5,258 bases of DNA, taken from the NCBI GenBank assembly GCA_947627075.1, contig CANQUR010000108.1:1-5258 (forward strand), read 5' to 3'. Origin of the DNA: an uncultured Clostridia bacterium (GTDB lineage: Bacteria; Bacillota; Clostridia; Christensenellales; Pumilibacteraceae). The notes under the pieces were generated by a model. It did no database searches. It worked only from the letters and a program-made list of their open reading frames with translations, and had not been told where the DNA came from. Position 1 is the stretch's first letter. The number at the start of each line of letters is the position of its first letter. The position numbers and the translations under genes were made by a program. Positions 1 to 5,258 of the stretch are shown here, in pieces.

Positions 1-491
1 GTATAGGCATTGCATTTGCGCTTCTCGGAAGCCCAAAACTTCTCGTTCTTGACGAGCCTATAAACGGGCTGGACGCCGACGGAATGCGCATTATGCGGGA
101 AATTCTGACCGACCTTTCCAAACGCGGCACGACCGTTCTCATTTCCTCGCATATTTTGGGGGAGCTTGAAAAAATTGCTACCCATTACGGCATTATACGC
201 GGCGGAAAGATGCTACGGGAAATGACCGCAGAACAGCTGGGCGCCGATTGCCCGACCTATGTAGCCCTCAAAACGGACGAGATAGAAAAGACACGGGCGA
301 TCCTCACGCGGGAGTTCGGACGAGCGGATATGGACGAGGCGACGGGCGAGATCCGCGTCTACGGCGGAGCTTCGGCGGAAAAAGTTGCGGGGTCCTTGTT
401 CGAAAATTTCGGCATTGTCGTAACGGAAATTCGCACGGCAAAAATAAGCCTCGAAGAATACTATATTGATCTTATGCAGGAGGGCAGATAA
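1..491 (+). CDS. ABC transporter ATP-binding protein, C-terminal part (BcrA-like), 5' end outside window
   Basis: This is the C-terminal 162 residues of an ABC ATPase that would power the membrane protein encoded next. The reading frame is open from base 3, so the start, the Walker A motif and the signature motif lie upstream of the window. The visible part opens just after the signature region with IGIAFALLGSPK, then Walker B plus D-loop (LLVLDEPINGLD, visible residues 13-24, catalytic Glu at 18) and the H-loop (LISSH, His at visible residue 50). The stretch ATHYGIIRGGKML that follows is characteristic of bacitracin or lantibiotic-immunity type ATPases (BcrA/NisF-like). The last ~85 residues form the family's variable tail, ending in SLEEYYIDLMQEGR. 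The stop is one base before the permease ATG, so the two are almost certainly co-translated. The exported substrate cannot be read from sequence; antimicrobial peptide resistance is only the family's commonest role. The ATG at 84 is internal, not the start. Confidence 0.93.
   Translation, partial: IGIAFALLGSPKLLVLDEPINGLDADGMRIMREILTDLSKRGTTVLISSHILGELEKIATHYGIIRGGKMLREMTAEQLGADCPTYVALKTDEIEKTRAILTREFGRADMDEATGEIRVYGGASAEKVAGSLFENFGIVVTEIRTAKISLEEYYIDLMQEGR
478..484 (+). promoter_or_regulatory. Ribosome binding site of the ABC permease gene
   Basis: AGGAGGG lies inside the last codons of the ATPase gene and ends 8 bases before the ATG at 493. This site decides the permease start: an in-frame ATG at 466 would extend the protein by nine residues but has no such site and would overlap the ATPase by 26 bases. 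Confidence 0.8.
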
Positions 492-492
492 A

Positions 493-1290
493 ATGGACGG
501 TCTTAAAGATAACAATTTCGGAAAACGCCTTAAAACCATGCTTAAAGTGGACGCGCGCAGAATGTTCACAATGCCCACCGTATGGATCATGCTCGGCGTC
601 AGCCTTGCACTTCCCATTTTGATACTTGTGATGACTTCTTTTATGGGTGGGACGACCTTAAACCCGCAGACGGGTGTGGAAGAAACGGTTGAAACATTTA
701 CAAACGTCTGGCAAGCGATCGGCTCGGCGGGCGGAAGCGCCATGAGCATGGATCTTACAAGTATGTGCAATATCAACCTCTTGTACTTCCTTGTGGCGAT
801 CTTCGTCTGCCTGTTCGTGGGCGAGGACTTCCGCAGCGGATACGTCAAGAATCTATTCACGGTGCGCGCGAAAAAGACCGATTATGTCCTTTCCAAAACA
901 ATCGTGCTGTTTGCGGCATCGGTGGGAATGTTCCTTTTGTACTTCATCGGAGCAATGATTGGCGGTGGGATCGCGGGACTTTCCTTCGACCTTGCGGAAG
1001 TAGGCGCAAGCGCGGGCGGGATCGTTGCCTGCATGATAAGCAAAATCTTCTTCGCACTCGTATTTGTGTCGATTGCCTTGACGCTTGCAACCGTCGGGAA
1101 GCAAAAAATGTGGCTCTCTATCCTCGGCTCTCTCGCGGCGGGAATGCTCCTGTTTACAATGATCCCCATGATGACGCCGCTAAATTCGGGCGCGTTCAAC
1201 GTCGTGCTCTGCGTTCTCGGAGGTCCCTTGTTCGCCGCGGGGCTCGGAGCAGTAAGTAATGTCATTTTAAGCAAGACGAGTCTGGTATAA
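493..1290 (+). CDS. ABC-2 type transporter permease
   Basis: This 265-residue integral membrane protein is the membrane half of the transporter whose ATPase precedes it. About six hydrophobic segments can be seen: residues ~29-51, 95-110, 137-162, 175-200, 206-227 and 235-258, with a large polar loop of ~45 residues between the first two. After segment 2 comes GEDFRSGYVKNLFTVRAKK (110-128), matching the short charged cytoplasmic element of ABC-2 permeases (an E/D-x(4)-G-x-x-KN pattern) that couples to the ATPase. The N-terminal ~28 residues are basic and cytoplasmic by the positive-inside rule. Length and topology fit the BcrB/NisE-like group of half-size ABC-2 permeases. The start at 493 is chosen because a strong AGGAGGG precedes it. 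No further transporter gene or two-component regulator follows in the window. Codon use is G+C-rich: 11 of 17 Ile codons are ATC and only 2 are ATA, unlike the downstream gene. Substrate unknown. Confidence 0.88.
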   Translation: MDGLKDNNFGKRLKTMLKVDARRMFTMPTVWIMLGVSLALPILILVMTSFMGGTTLNPQTGVEETVETFTNVWQAIGSAGGSAMSMDLTSMCNINLLYFLVAIFVCLFVGEDFRSGYVKNLFTVRAKKTDYVLSKTIVLFAASVGMFLLYFIGAMIGGGIAGLSFDLAEVGASAGGIVACMISKIFFALVFVSIALTLATVGKQKMWLSILGSLAAGMLLFTMIPMMTPLNSGAFNVVLCVLGGPLFAAGLGAVSNVILSKTSLV

Positions 1291-1431
1291 AAAATGCATA
1301 GATAGACCGAAGAGAGATTTTCCGCTAACGAGGGAGATCTTTCTTTCTCTCGCTATGAGGAGCAGTGGATCCTACAGCAAACAAGATCGTTTTTGCATAA
1401 ATTTTCTTGCTCTTAAAGATACTAACTGCAA
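1291..1431 (+). other. Intergenic region between the ABC unit and the nucleotidyltransferase gene
   Basis: This 141-base gap holds no recognised RNA gene. An imperfect stem joins CGAGGGAGA (1329-1337) to TTTCTCTCG (1344-1352), nine pairs including two G-T, with a six-base loop; it lacks a following T-run, so it is not a convincing intrinsic terminator. A possible 26-codon ORF starts at ATG 1355 and ends with TGA at 1433-1435, overlapping the next gene's ATG in an ATGA arrangement, but it has no close ribosome binding site of its own. A weak promoter-like pair, TTGCAT (1393-1398) and GATACT (1418-1423), has a 19-base spacer, longer than ideal. A transcription signal is expected somewhere here because codon use changes sharply across the gap, but none is secure. 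Confidence 0.5.
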
Positions 1432-2421
1432 ATGAATGCAGTTATTTTATGCGGCGGATTCGGGAAAAGACTTGCGCCGCTTACAGACAATTTACCCAAG
1501 CCCATGCTTACTGTCGCAAATCGTCCTATGCTCGACTACTGCTTTGCACAACTGAATCATTATGGCATAACCGATGTGACTCTCACTCTTGCATATTTGC
1601 CCGAAAAGATAACGAGTCATGCGCAAGGCTACAAAAGCTTTAACGTAAGATATAGCGTCGAAGAAATGCCTTTGGGCACGGCGGGAGGAGTGAAGAATGC
1701 AAGCAGATATCTTGACGATATTTTTATCGTTATAAGCGGAGACGGGCTAAATAATATAAATTTGAGCGAAATGTATATTAAGCATGTCAAGAGCGGGGCG
1801 GATGTTACAATGGCAATAACCATGTCGGATACTCCTTGGCTTTACGGCGTAGTGGAGCATAAGGATGGTTTTGTACGTCGTTTTTATGAGAAGCCCCAAG
1901 ATATGACAGGCAAAACTTGGATAAATACAGGCGTATATATAATAAATAAGTACGTTCTCGACTATATTCCGGACAATATTTTGTATGACTTTTCAAAAGA
2001 TCTGTTTCCGTTCGTGCTTGCAAAAGGCACAATAGGTGTATATGAGCATCAAGGTTATTGGAGCGACATAGGCGATTACAAAAGCTATTACAAGGCGAAT
2101 ATGGACATGAAAAAGGGCGGCTTCTTCCCGTTTGTTTACAATGGTTTTTTTGAGAAGGATTCCGACCTTTTGGGCGGATCCGATATAAGCTTGGTTTCGC
2201 AATCCGCAAGCATAGTGGGGCGCATAAGCGGTTGCGTGGTAGGACGAGATTGCCGAATAGCGTCGGGTGCAATACTCGATAGGTGTGTCGTTTTGGACGG
2301 CACGATAGTACGAGGTAGGCATAGCCAATGTATTTTGAGCGGAGATTACGCTATCGATATAAATGATTCGCCTCTTAATACTAAATTTTTCAAAAAAAGT
2401 TCGCTTTTAGTAAGTAAATAA
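1432..2421 (+). CDS. Sugar-1-phosphate nucleotidyltransferase (mannose-1-phosphate guanylyltransferase-like) with beta-helix tail
   Basis: This 329-residue protein should join an NTP to a sugar-1-phosphate, giving a nucleotide sugar and pyrophosphate in the cytoplasm for polysaccharide or glycoconjugate synthesis. The Rossmann-like NTP_transferase domain covers residues ~1-228. It shows the nucleotide-binding loop GGFGKRLAPLT with LPKPM (8-25), EEMPLGTAGGVKNA (77-90), a metal-site Asp in SGDG (D104), the EKP motif (153-155), WINTG (163-167) and the second metal-site segment GYWSDIGD (208-215). Residues ~250-310 show hexapeptide-like left-handed beta-helix repeats (for example IVGRISGCVVGRDCRI), shorter than in GlmU. 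The domain most resembles the GDP-mannose pyrophosphorylase-like enzymes of Clostridia, but GTP versus UTP use and the sugar are not determined. The ATG is fixed: an in-frame stop lies at 1423-1425 and the family motif starts at residue 4. No ribosome binding site is visible. ATA encodes 17 of 25 Ile residues. No sugar-pathway neighbour is present. Confidence 0.88.
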   Translation: MNAVILCGGFGKRLAPLTDNLPKPMLTVANRPMLDYCFAQLNHYGITDVTLTLAYLPEKITSHAQGYKSFNVRYSVEEMPLGTAGGVKNASRYLDDIFIVISGDGLNNINLSEMYIKHVKSGADVTMAITMSDTPWLYGVVEHKDGFVRRFYEKPQDMTGKTWINTGVYIINKYVLDYIPDNILYDFSKDLFPFVLAKGTIGVYEHQGYWSDIGDYKSYYKANMDMKKGGFFPFVYNGFFEKDSDLLGGSDISLVSQSASIVGRISGCVVGRDCRIASGAILDRCVVLDGTIVRGRHSQCILSGDYAIDINDSPLNTKFFKKSSLLVSK

Positions 2422-2422
2422 G

Positions 2423-2451
2423 TTGTTTTTTGCCGCCGAATATCGTATAAT
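2423..2451 (+). promoter_or_regulatory. Sigma-A-type promoter of the RNase J operon
   Basis: A perfect -10 hexamer TATAAT (2446-2451) lies 17 bases downstream of TTGTTT (2423-2428), which matches three of six -35 consensus bases, including TTG. The element starts one base after the nucleotidyltransferase stop codon. Transcription would begin near 2458, giving a leader of about 40 bases before the TTG start of RNase J. It probably drives RNase J, trmR and trhP together, since no other promoter or terminator is evident downstream. Confidence 0.75.
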
Positions 2452-2468
2452 ATTATCAACATAAAAAA

Positions 2469-2489
2469 TCGAATACCAATTTTATTCGG
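2469..2489 (+). promoter_or_regulatory. Hairpin in the RNase J leader touching the ribosome binding site
   Basis: CGAATA (2470-2475) pairs perfectly with TATTCG (2483-2488) around a seven-base loop, and a T-G pair at 2469/2489 can extend it. The 3' arm takes in the first two bases of the GGAGG ribosome binding site (2488-2492). In the predicted transcript it sits about ten bases from the 5' end. It could tune translation or shield the 5' end from exonuclease. The stem is short and A+T-rich, so a functional role is inference. Confidence 0.4.
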
Positions 2490-2492
2490 AGG
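2488..2492 (+). promoter_or_regulatory. Ribosome binding site of RNase J, supporting a TTG start
   Basis: GGAGG ends five bases before the TTG at 2498. It decides the start: the next in-frame ATG (2570-2572, residue 25) lies inside the conserved first strand-loop region of the beta-lactamase fold and would remove the LGGVGEIGKN motif. Confidence 0.85.
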
Positions 2493-2497
2493 TACTT

Positions 2498-4162
2498 TTG
2501 TCTGCAACAAACAACAAGCCTGTCCTCAGGGTCATTTTTCTTGGGGGCGTAGGCGAAATTGGTAAAAATATGACCGCGCTGGAGCTTGGCGAGGATATCG
2601 TCGTTATTGACTGCGGCTCGACGTTTCCGGGCGGAGATATGCCCGGAGTCGATCTTGTAATTCCCGATCCGACATATCTGCTTGAAAATAAGGACAAGGT
2701 GCGCGGTATAGTTCTTACGCACGGTCACGAAGATCATATAGGCGGATTGCCGTATATTTTGAAAGATCTGAACGTTCCCGTATTCGGCACAGAGCTCACT
2801 ATAGCTATTCTTGAAGCCAAACTTCGAGAAGCGAAGATAAATGCCAAGCTTAATGTCATAAAACCGCAATCGGTCGTTCCGCTCGGTAAATTCAAAGTCG
2901 AATTCGTAAATGTCAGCCATTCTATAGCGGGCAGTTGTGCGCTCGCTATCTCCACACCGCTTGGAATGGTTTTTCATACCGGTGATTTTAAGGTAGATTA
3001 TACGCCCGTTCAAGGCAATATTATAGATCTCAGCCGTATCGCCGAGCTCGGGAAGCAAGAAGTACTGTTGCTCCTTGCCGAAAGTACAAACGTCGAGCGT
3101 CCGGGCTTTACATTGAGCGAAACCGCAGTAGGTAAATCCATTAACGGCATATTACAGGAAAACACCGAAAGCCGTGTCTTTGTAACTACCTTTGCTTCAA
3201 ATATTCACAGACTTCAACAGCTTGTGGATCTTGCCGCAAAGTACAAACGCAAGGTCGTCTTTGCAGGTCGCAGTATGCTCAATATTGTCGATTGTGCTCA
3301 AAGGATAGGCGAGTTGAAGATAGACTCGCAAAATCTTGTCGATGTGGACGACGTAAATAAGTACGACGACAAAGAGCTTATGATCATCACTACGGGAAGC
3401 CAAGGTGAACCCATGAGCGCGCTTACCCGTATAGCCAACGACGAATCGAAGATCAAACTGCATTACAATGACCTTGTAATTATTTCCGCGTCGCCCATAC
3501 CGGGCAACGAGCGCATGATCTATACGGTCATCAATAATTTATACAGGCACGGAGCGAAGGTAATTTACGAAAGTCTTGCCGAAGTTCATGCCAGCGGACA
3601 TGCTTGTCGCGAGGAACTTAAACTCATCCATTCGCTCATACGTCCCAAATATTTCATACCCGTACATGGCGAGCATCGACATCAAAAGAAACATGCCGAC
3701 CTTGCAATATCCATGGGTATGCGCCCATCCAATATTATCATCACCGATATAGGCGATGTCGTGGAAATAGGCACAAAGGGCTTTAGGCTGTGCGAACGAG
3801 TTCAATCGGGCGCTTTGCTTGTCGACGGACTTGGTGTGGGCGAAGTGGGAAGTTTAGTGCTTCGCGATCGTAAGCATCTTGCTCAAGAGGGAGCGCTCAT
3901 AACGGCTATATGTGTGGATAAGTCTGCGGGTGAGGTAAAAAAGATAGAGATGACTTCGAGAGGATTCGCTTATACGACGGATACGGACGAACTTCTCGAG
4001 GCGGCAAAGGATATAGTGAAGGATGTCTTTATCGGGCTTGACATAAAGGCTCAAGAGGATTGGAACAACGCAAAGACTTCGCTACGTAAAGAGCTTAAAA
4101 ATTTCGTCTTTCGCAAGACAAAACGCAATCCGATGATAATTACTCAAATTTTGGAAGTATAG
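2498..4162 (+). CDS. rnj: Ribonuclease J (5'-3' exonuclease / endonuclease)
   Basis: This 554-residue protein is a metallo-beta-lactamase/beta-CASP RNase of the RNase J family, which degrades mRNA from a 5' monophosphate, can cut internally, and matures rRNA in Firmicutes. The N-terminal part shows LGGVGEIGKN (14-23) and the zinc signature HGHEDH (75-80), then H141 in VSHS, D163 in HTGDFK and H390 in IPVHGEHRH, which correspond to the metal ligands of B. subtilis J1. The beta-CASP insert covers roughly 205-360, with TTGSQGEP (298-305), ASPIPGNE (331-338) and ASGHA (365-369), the phosphate-binding region. The linker and C-terminal domain follow from LLVDGLGVGEVG (440-451) to the end. Length is that of J1 (about 555). 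All key residues are present, so it should be active. The start is TTG, with GGAGG five bases upstream. A promoter directly precedes it, and trmR follows six bases after the stop. Only one RNase J gene is seen here; whether a J2 paralogue exists elsewhere is unknown. Confidence 0.97.
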   Translation: MSATNNKPVLRVIFLGGVGEIGKNMTALELGEDIVVIDCGSTFPGGDMPGVDLVIPDPTYLLENKDKVRGIVLTHGHEDHIGGLPYILKDLNVPVFGTELTIAILEAKLREAKINAKLNVIKPQSVVPLGKFKVEFVNVSHSIAGSCALAISTPLGMVFHTGDFKVDYTPVQGNIIDLSRIAELGKQEVLLLLAESTNVERPGFTLSETAVGKSINGILQENTESRVFVTTFASNIHRLQQLVDLAAKYKRKVVFAGRSMLNIVDCAQRIGELKIDSQNLVDVDDVNKYDDKELMIITTGSQGEPMSALTRIANDESKIKLHYNDLVIISASPIPGNERMIYTVINNLYRHGAKVIYESLAEVHASGHACREELKLIHSLIRPKYFIPVHGEHRHQKKHADLAISMGMRPSNIIITDIGDVVEIGTKGFRLCERVQSGALLVDGLGVGEVGSLVLRDRKHLAQEGALITAICVDKSAGEVKKIEMTSRGFAYTTDTDELLEAAKDIVKDVFIGLDIKAQEDWNNAKTSLRKELKNFVFRKTKRNPMIITQILEV

Positions 4163-4168
4163 TAGTTT

Positions 4169-4813
4169 ATGCCCTTCAAAACTCCGGGTGCAAATTCCAT
4201 CTATATTCGCTCTGTATTGCCGCCCGAAAGGGACGACAATATTTTGCGAATTCTCGAATATGCCGATAAAAATATCATCCCTGTGCTTTTGCCCGAAACG
4301 GCTGCTTTTTTAAGGCAAATGGTCTATATCAAGCAGCCGAAAAAAATTTTGGAAATAGGTACTGCAATAGGTTACAGCTCACACGTGATATTGGGCGCTT
4401 GTAAAGGGCACCTATATACCATCGAGGCGGAAGAATCCTCATATAAAAAGGCGAACGAATTTTTCGAAGCGTCCGGATACAAAGATCGTGTGACCGCCTA
4501 TCTCGGTGATGCCAACGAGATCATTCCTTTGTTTAGCGGCGAATTCGACTTCATATTTATGGACGGACCTAAAACTCGATATATCCAATATTTGCCATAT
4601 CTAAAGCGTATGCTTGCGATCGACGGTATTTTGCTTTGCGACAATGTGTTATTTAACGGAATGGTGAGCGGCGAAACGGAAATGATAAAAAAGAAGGCGA
4701 CCATAGTCAATGCGCTCGATATATTTATACGCGCTGTTTCGCAAGATGATGATTTCATGACGTCTGTGTTGCCGGTAGGCGACGGAGTGTCGTTAAGTAT
4801 TCGTAGACATTAA
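4169..4813 (+). CDS. trmR: SAM-dependent O-methyltransferase, probable tRNA 5-hydroxyuridine methyltransferase TrmR
   Basis: This 214-residue protein belongs to the Methyltransf_3 family, which includes B. subtilis TrmR (YrrM), the enzyme that methylates 5-hydroxyuridine at tRNA position 34 to 5-methoxyuridine. SAM-binding motif I is ILEIGTAIGYSS (60-71), the ribose-binding acidic residue is in YTIEAE (E86), GDA (113-115) is the adenine-side motif, and the Mg2+ site is expected from D132 in FMDGPK and D158/N159 in LLCDNV. Family members acting on catechols or caffeoyl-CoA share this core, so the fold alone does not give the substrate. The tRNA call rests on TrhP lying immediately downstream and on a length close to that of YrrM. 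The ATG is six bases after the RNase J stop. Only a weak site, GGAAG at 4153-4157, precedes it at 11 bases, so translation may depend on ribosomes finishing RNase J. Confidence 0.85.
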   Translation: MPFKTPGANSIYIRSVLPPERDDNILRILEYADKNIIPVLLPETAAFLRQMVYIKQPKKILEIGTAIGYSSHVILGACKGHLYTIEAEESSYKKANEFFEASGYKDRVTAYLGDANEIIPLFSGEFDFIFMDGPKTRYIQYLPYLKRMLAIDGILLCDNVLFNGMVSGETEMIKKKATIVNALDIFIRAVSQDDDFMTSVLPVGDGVSLSIRRH

Positions 4814-4830
4814 AATAGCGAAGAAAATAT

Positions 4831-4835
4831 AAGGA
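4831..4835 (+). promoter_or_regulatory. Ribosome binding site of trhP
   Basis: AAGGA lies nine bases before the ATG at 4845 in the 31-base gap after trmR. The gap is A+T-rich and shows neither a terminator nor a convincing promoter, which supports one operon through trhP. Confidence 0.6.
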
Positions 4836-4844
4836 AAATAATTT

Positions 4845-5258
4845 ATGATAGAACTTCTTGCACCTGCGGGAAATAAAGAGAAACTTCTATGCGCGTTGCA
4901 TTTCGGTGCGGACGCGATCTATCTTGCGGGCAAAAGCTACGGGCTTCGCGCTTTTGCCGATAATTTCAGCTATGACGAACTAAAAGAAGCGGCATTGCTT
5001 ATTCACGAGAAAGGAAAAAAAATCTATGTCACGGTAAATATATTCGCACATAATCGCGATTTTATCGGATTAAAGGAATATCTCGTTTTTCTCGAAAGCA
5101 TAGGTGTGGACGGACTCATTGTAAGCGATCCCGGTATAATCGATCTCATAAAAGACACAACAGATCTGCCCATACATTTGAGCACGCAAGCGAATACTAC
5201 AAATAAGTATTCGGCGGCTTTTTGGGCAAAGCTCGGAGTCAAACGCATTGTTCTTGCC
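4845..5258 (+). CDS. trhP: U32 family protein TrhP, tRNA 5-hydroxyuridine synthesis (N-terminal part, cut by window end)
   Basis: The first 138 residues of a U32 'peptidase' family protein are present, and the frame is open to the last base of the window. The start MIELLAPAGNKEKL, then GADAIYLAGKSYGLRA (21-36), the segment VTVNIFAHN (61-69), LIVSDPG (91-97) and LPIHLSTQANTTN (108-120), ending in LGVKRIVLA, are hallmarks of the YegQ/YrrN/YrrO branch. Proteins of this branch, called TrhP, hydroxylate uridine 34 of tRNA in a prephenate-dependent reaction; older annotation as collagenase or protease is not supported by that work. The family's Cys-rich signature region lies past the window edge and cannot be checked. 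B. subtilis has two U32 genes (yrrN, yrrO) after yrrM; whether a second follows here is not visible. Adjacency to the TrmR-like gene makes a complete 5-methoxyuridine pathway likely. Confidence 0.93.
   Translation, partial: MIELLAPAGNKEKLLCALHFGADAIYLAGKSYGLRAFADNFSYDELKEAALLIHEKGKKIYVTVNIFAHNRDFIGLKEYLVFLESIGVDGLIVSDPGIIDLIKDTTDLPIHLSTQANTTNKYSAAFWAKLGVKRIVLA

Noticed and set aside
213..860. Long minus-strand open frame of 215 codons opposite the ABC genes
   Set aside because: It spans the junction of two clearly coding plus-strand genes, resembles no family I recognise and has a composition typical of an antisense shadow in G+C-rich coding DNA.
765..1259. Plus-strand alternative frame of 164 codons within the permease gene
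   Set aside because: The translation is rich in Arg and lacks hydrophobic or domain structure, while the other frame gives a coherent six-segment membrane protein.
1329..1352. Intrinsic terminator after the ABC permease
   Set aside because: The stem has two G-T pairs and is followed by CTATGAGG, not a T-run, so termination is not supported.
1377..1396. GCAAA / TTTGC inverted repeat before the nucleotidyltransferase gene
   Set aside because: Only five contiguous pairs with a ten-base loop; this is expected by chance and is not placed like a terminator or an operator.
2391..2432. CAAAAAA and TTTTTTG pairing around the nucleotidyltransferase stop codon as a terminator
   Set aside because: The stem would be almost entirely A-T with a 28-base loop, and its right arm overlaps the -35 element and spacer of the next promoter.
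2456..3058. Minus-strand open frame of 200 codons opposite the RNase J promoter and N-terminus
   Set aside because: It lies opposite the most conserved part of RNase J and has no recognisable domain; conserved plus-strand coding explains the open frame.
4845..5258. Collagenase-like protease function for the U32 protein
   Set aside because: The family name is historical; the YegQ/YrrN/YrrO branch seen here acts in tRNA hydroxylation, and the neighbour is a matching methyltransferase.

Overview
The window carries six genes, all on the + strand, and two of them are cut by the window edges. The protein families point to a Firmicute, most likely a member of the Clostridia: an RNase J with B. subtilis J1-like length and motifs, next to a TrmR (YrrM)-type methyltransferase and a U32-family TrhP protein. 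Use of TTG and ATG starts with GGAGG-type ribosome binding sites fits this. The sequence does not allow a genus call.

Layout: (1) 1-1290 holds the end of an ABC transporter ATPase and its ABC-2 type permease, a tight two-gene unit of the BcrAB or bacteriocin-immunity style. (2) 1291-1431 is a 141-base intergenic stretch with an imperfect hairpin and a possible 26-codon upstream ORF. (3) 1432-2421 encodes a sugar-1-phosphate nucleotidyltransferase of the mannose-1-phosphate guanylyltransferase type with a short left-handed beta-helix tail; its start has no recognisable ribosome binding site. (4) A good sigma-A-type promoter at 2423-2451 opens a second unit: RNase J (2498-4162), TrmR-like methyltransferase (4169-4813) and the N-terminal part of TrhP (4845 to the window end).

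The last two genes belong together. In Bacillus, TrhP makes 5-hydroxyuridine at tRNA wobble position 34 and TrmR methylates it to 5-methoxyuridine. Here they are adjacent and follow the main mRNA 5' exonuclease/endonuclease RNase J, so one transcript would carry an mRNA-decay enzyme and a tRNA wobble-modification pathway. The ABC pair is visibly richer in G+C and uses isoleucine codons very differently from the nucleotidyltransferase, which suggests separate histories for the left and right parts of the window. I do not see a mobile element, CRISPR array, tRNA, rRNA or a clearly new system. The most useful leads are the unusual translation start of the nucleotidyltransferase and a hairpin that touches the RNase J ribosome binding site.
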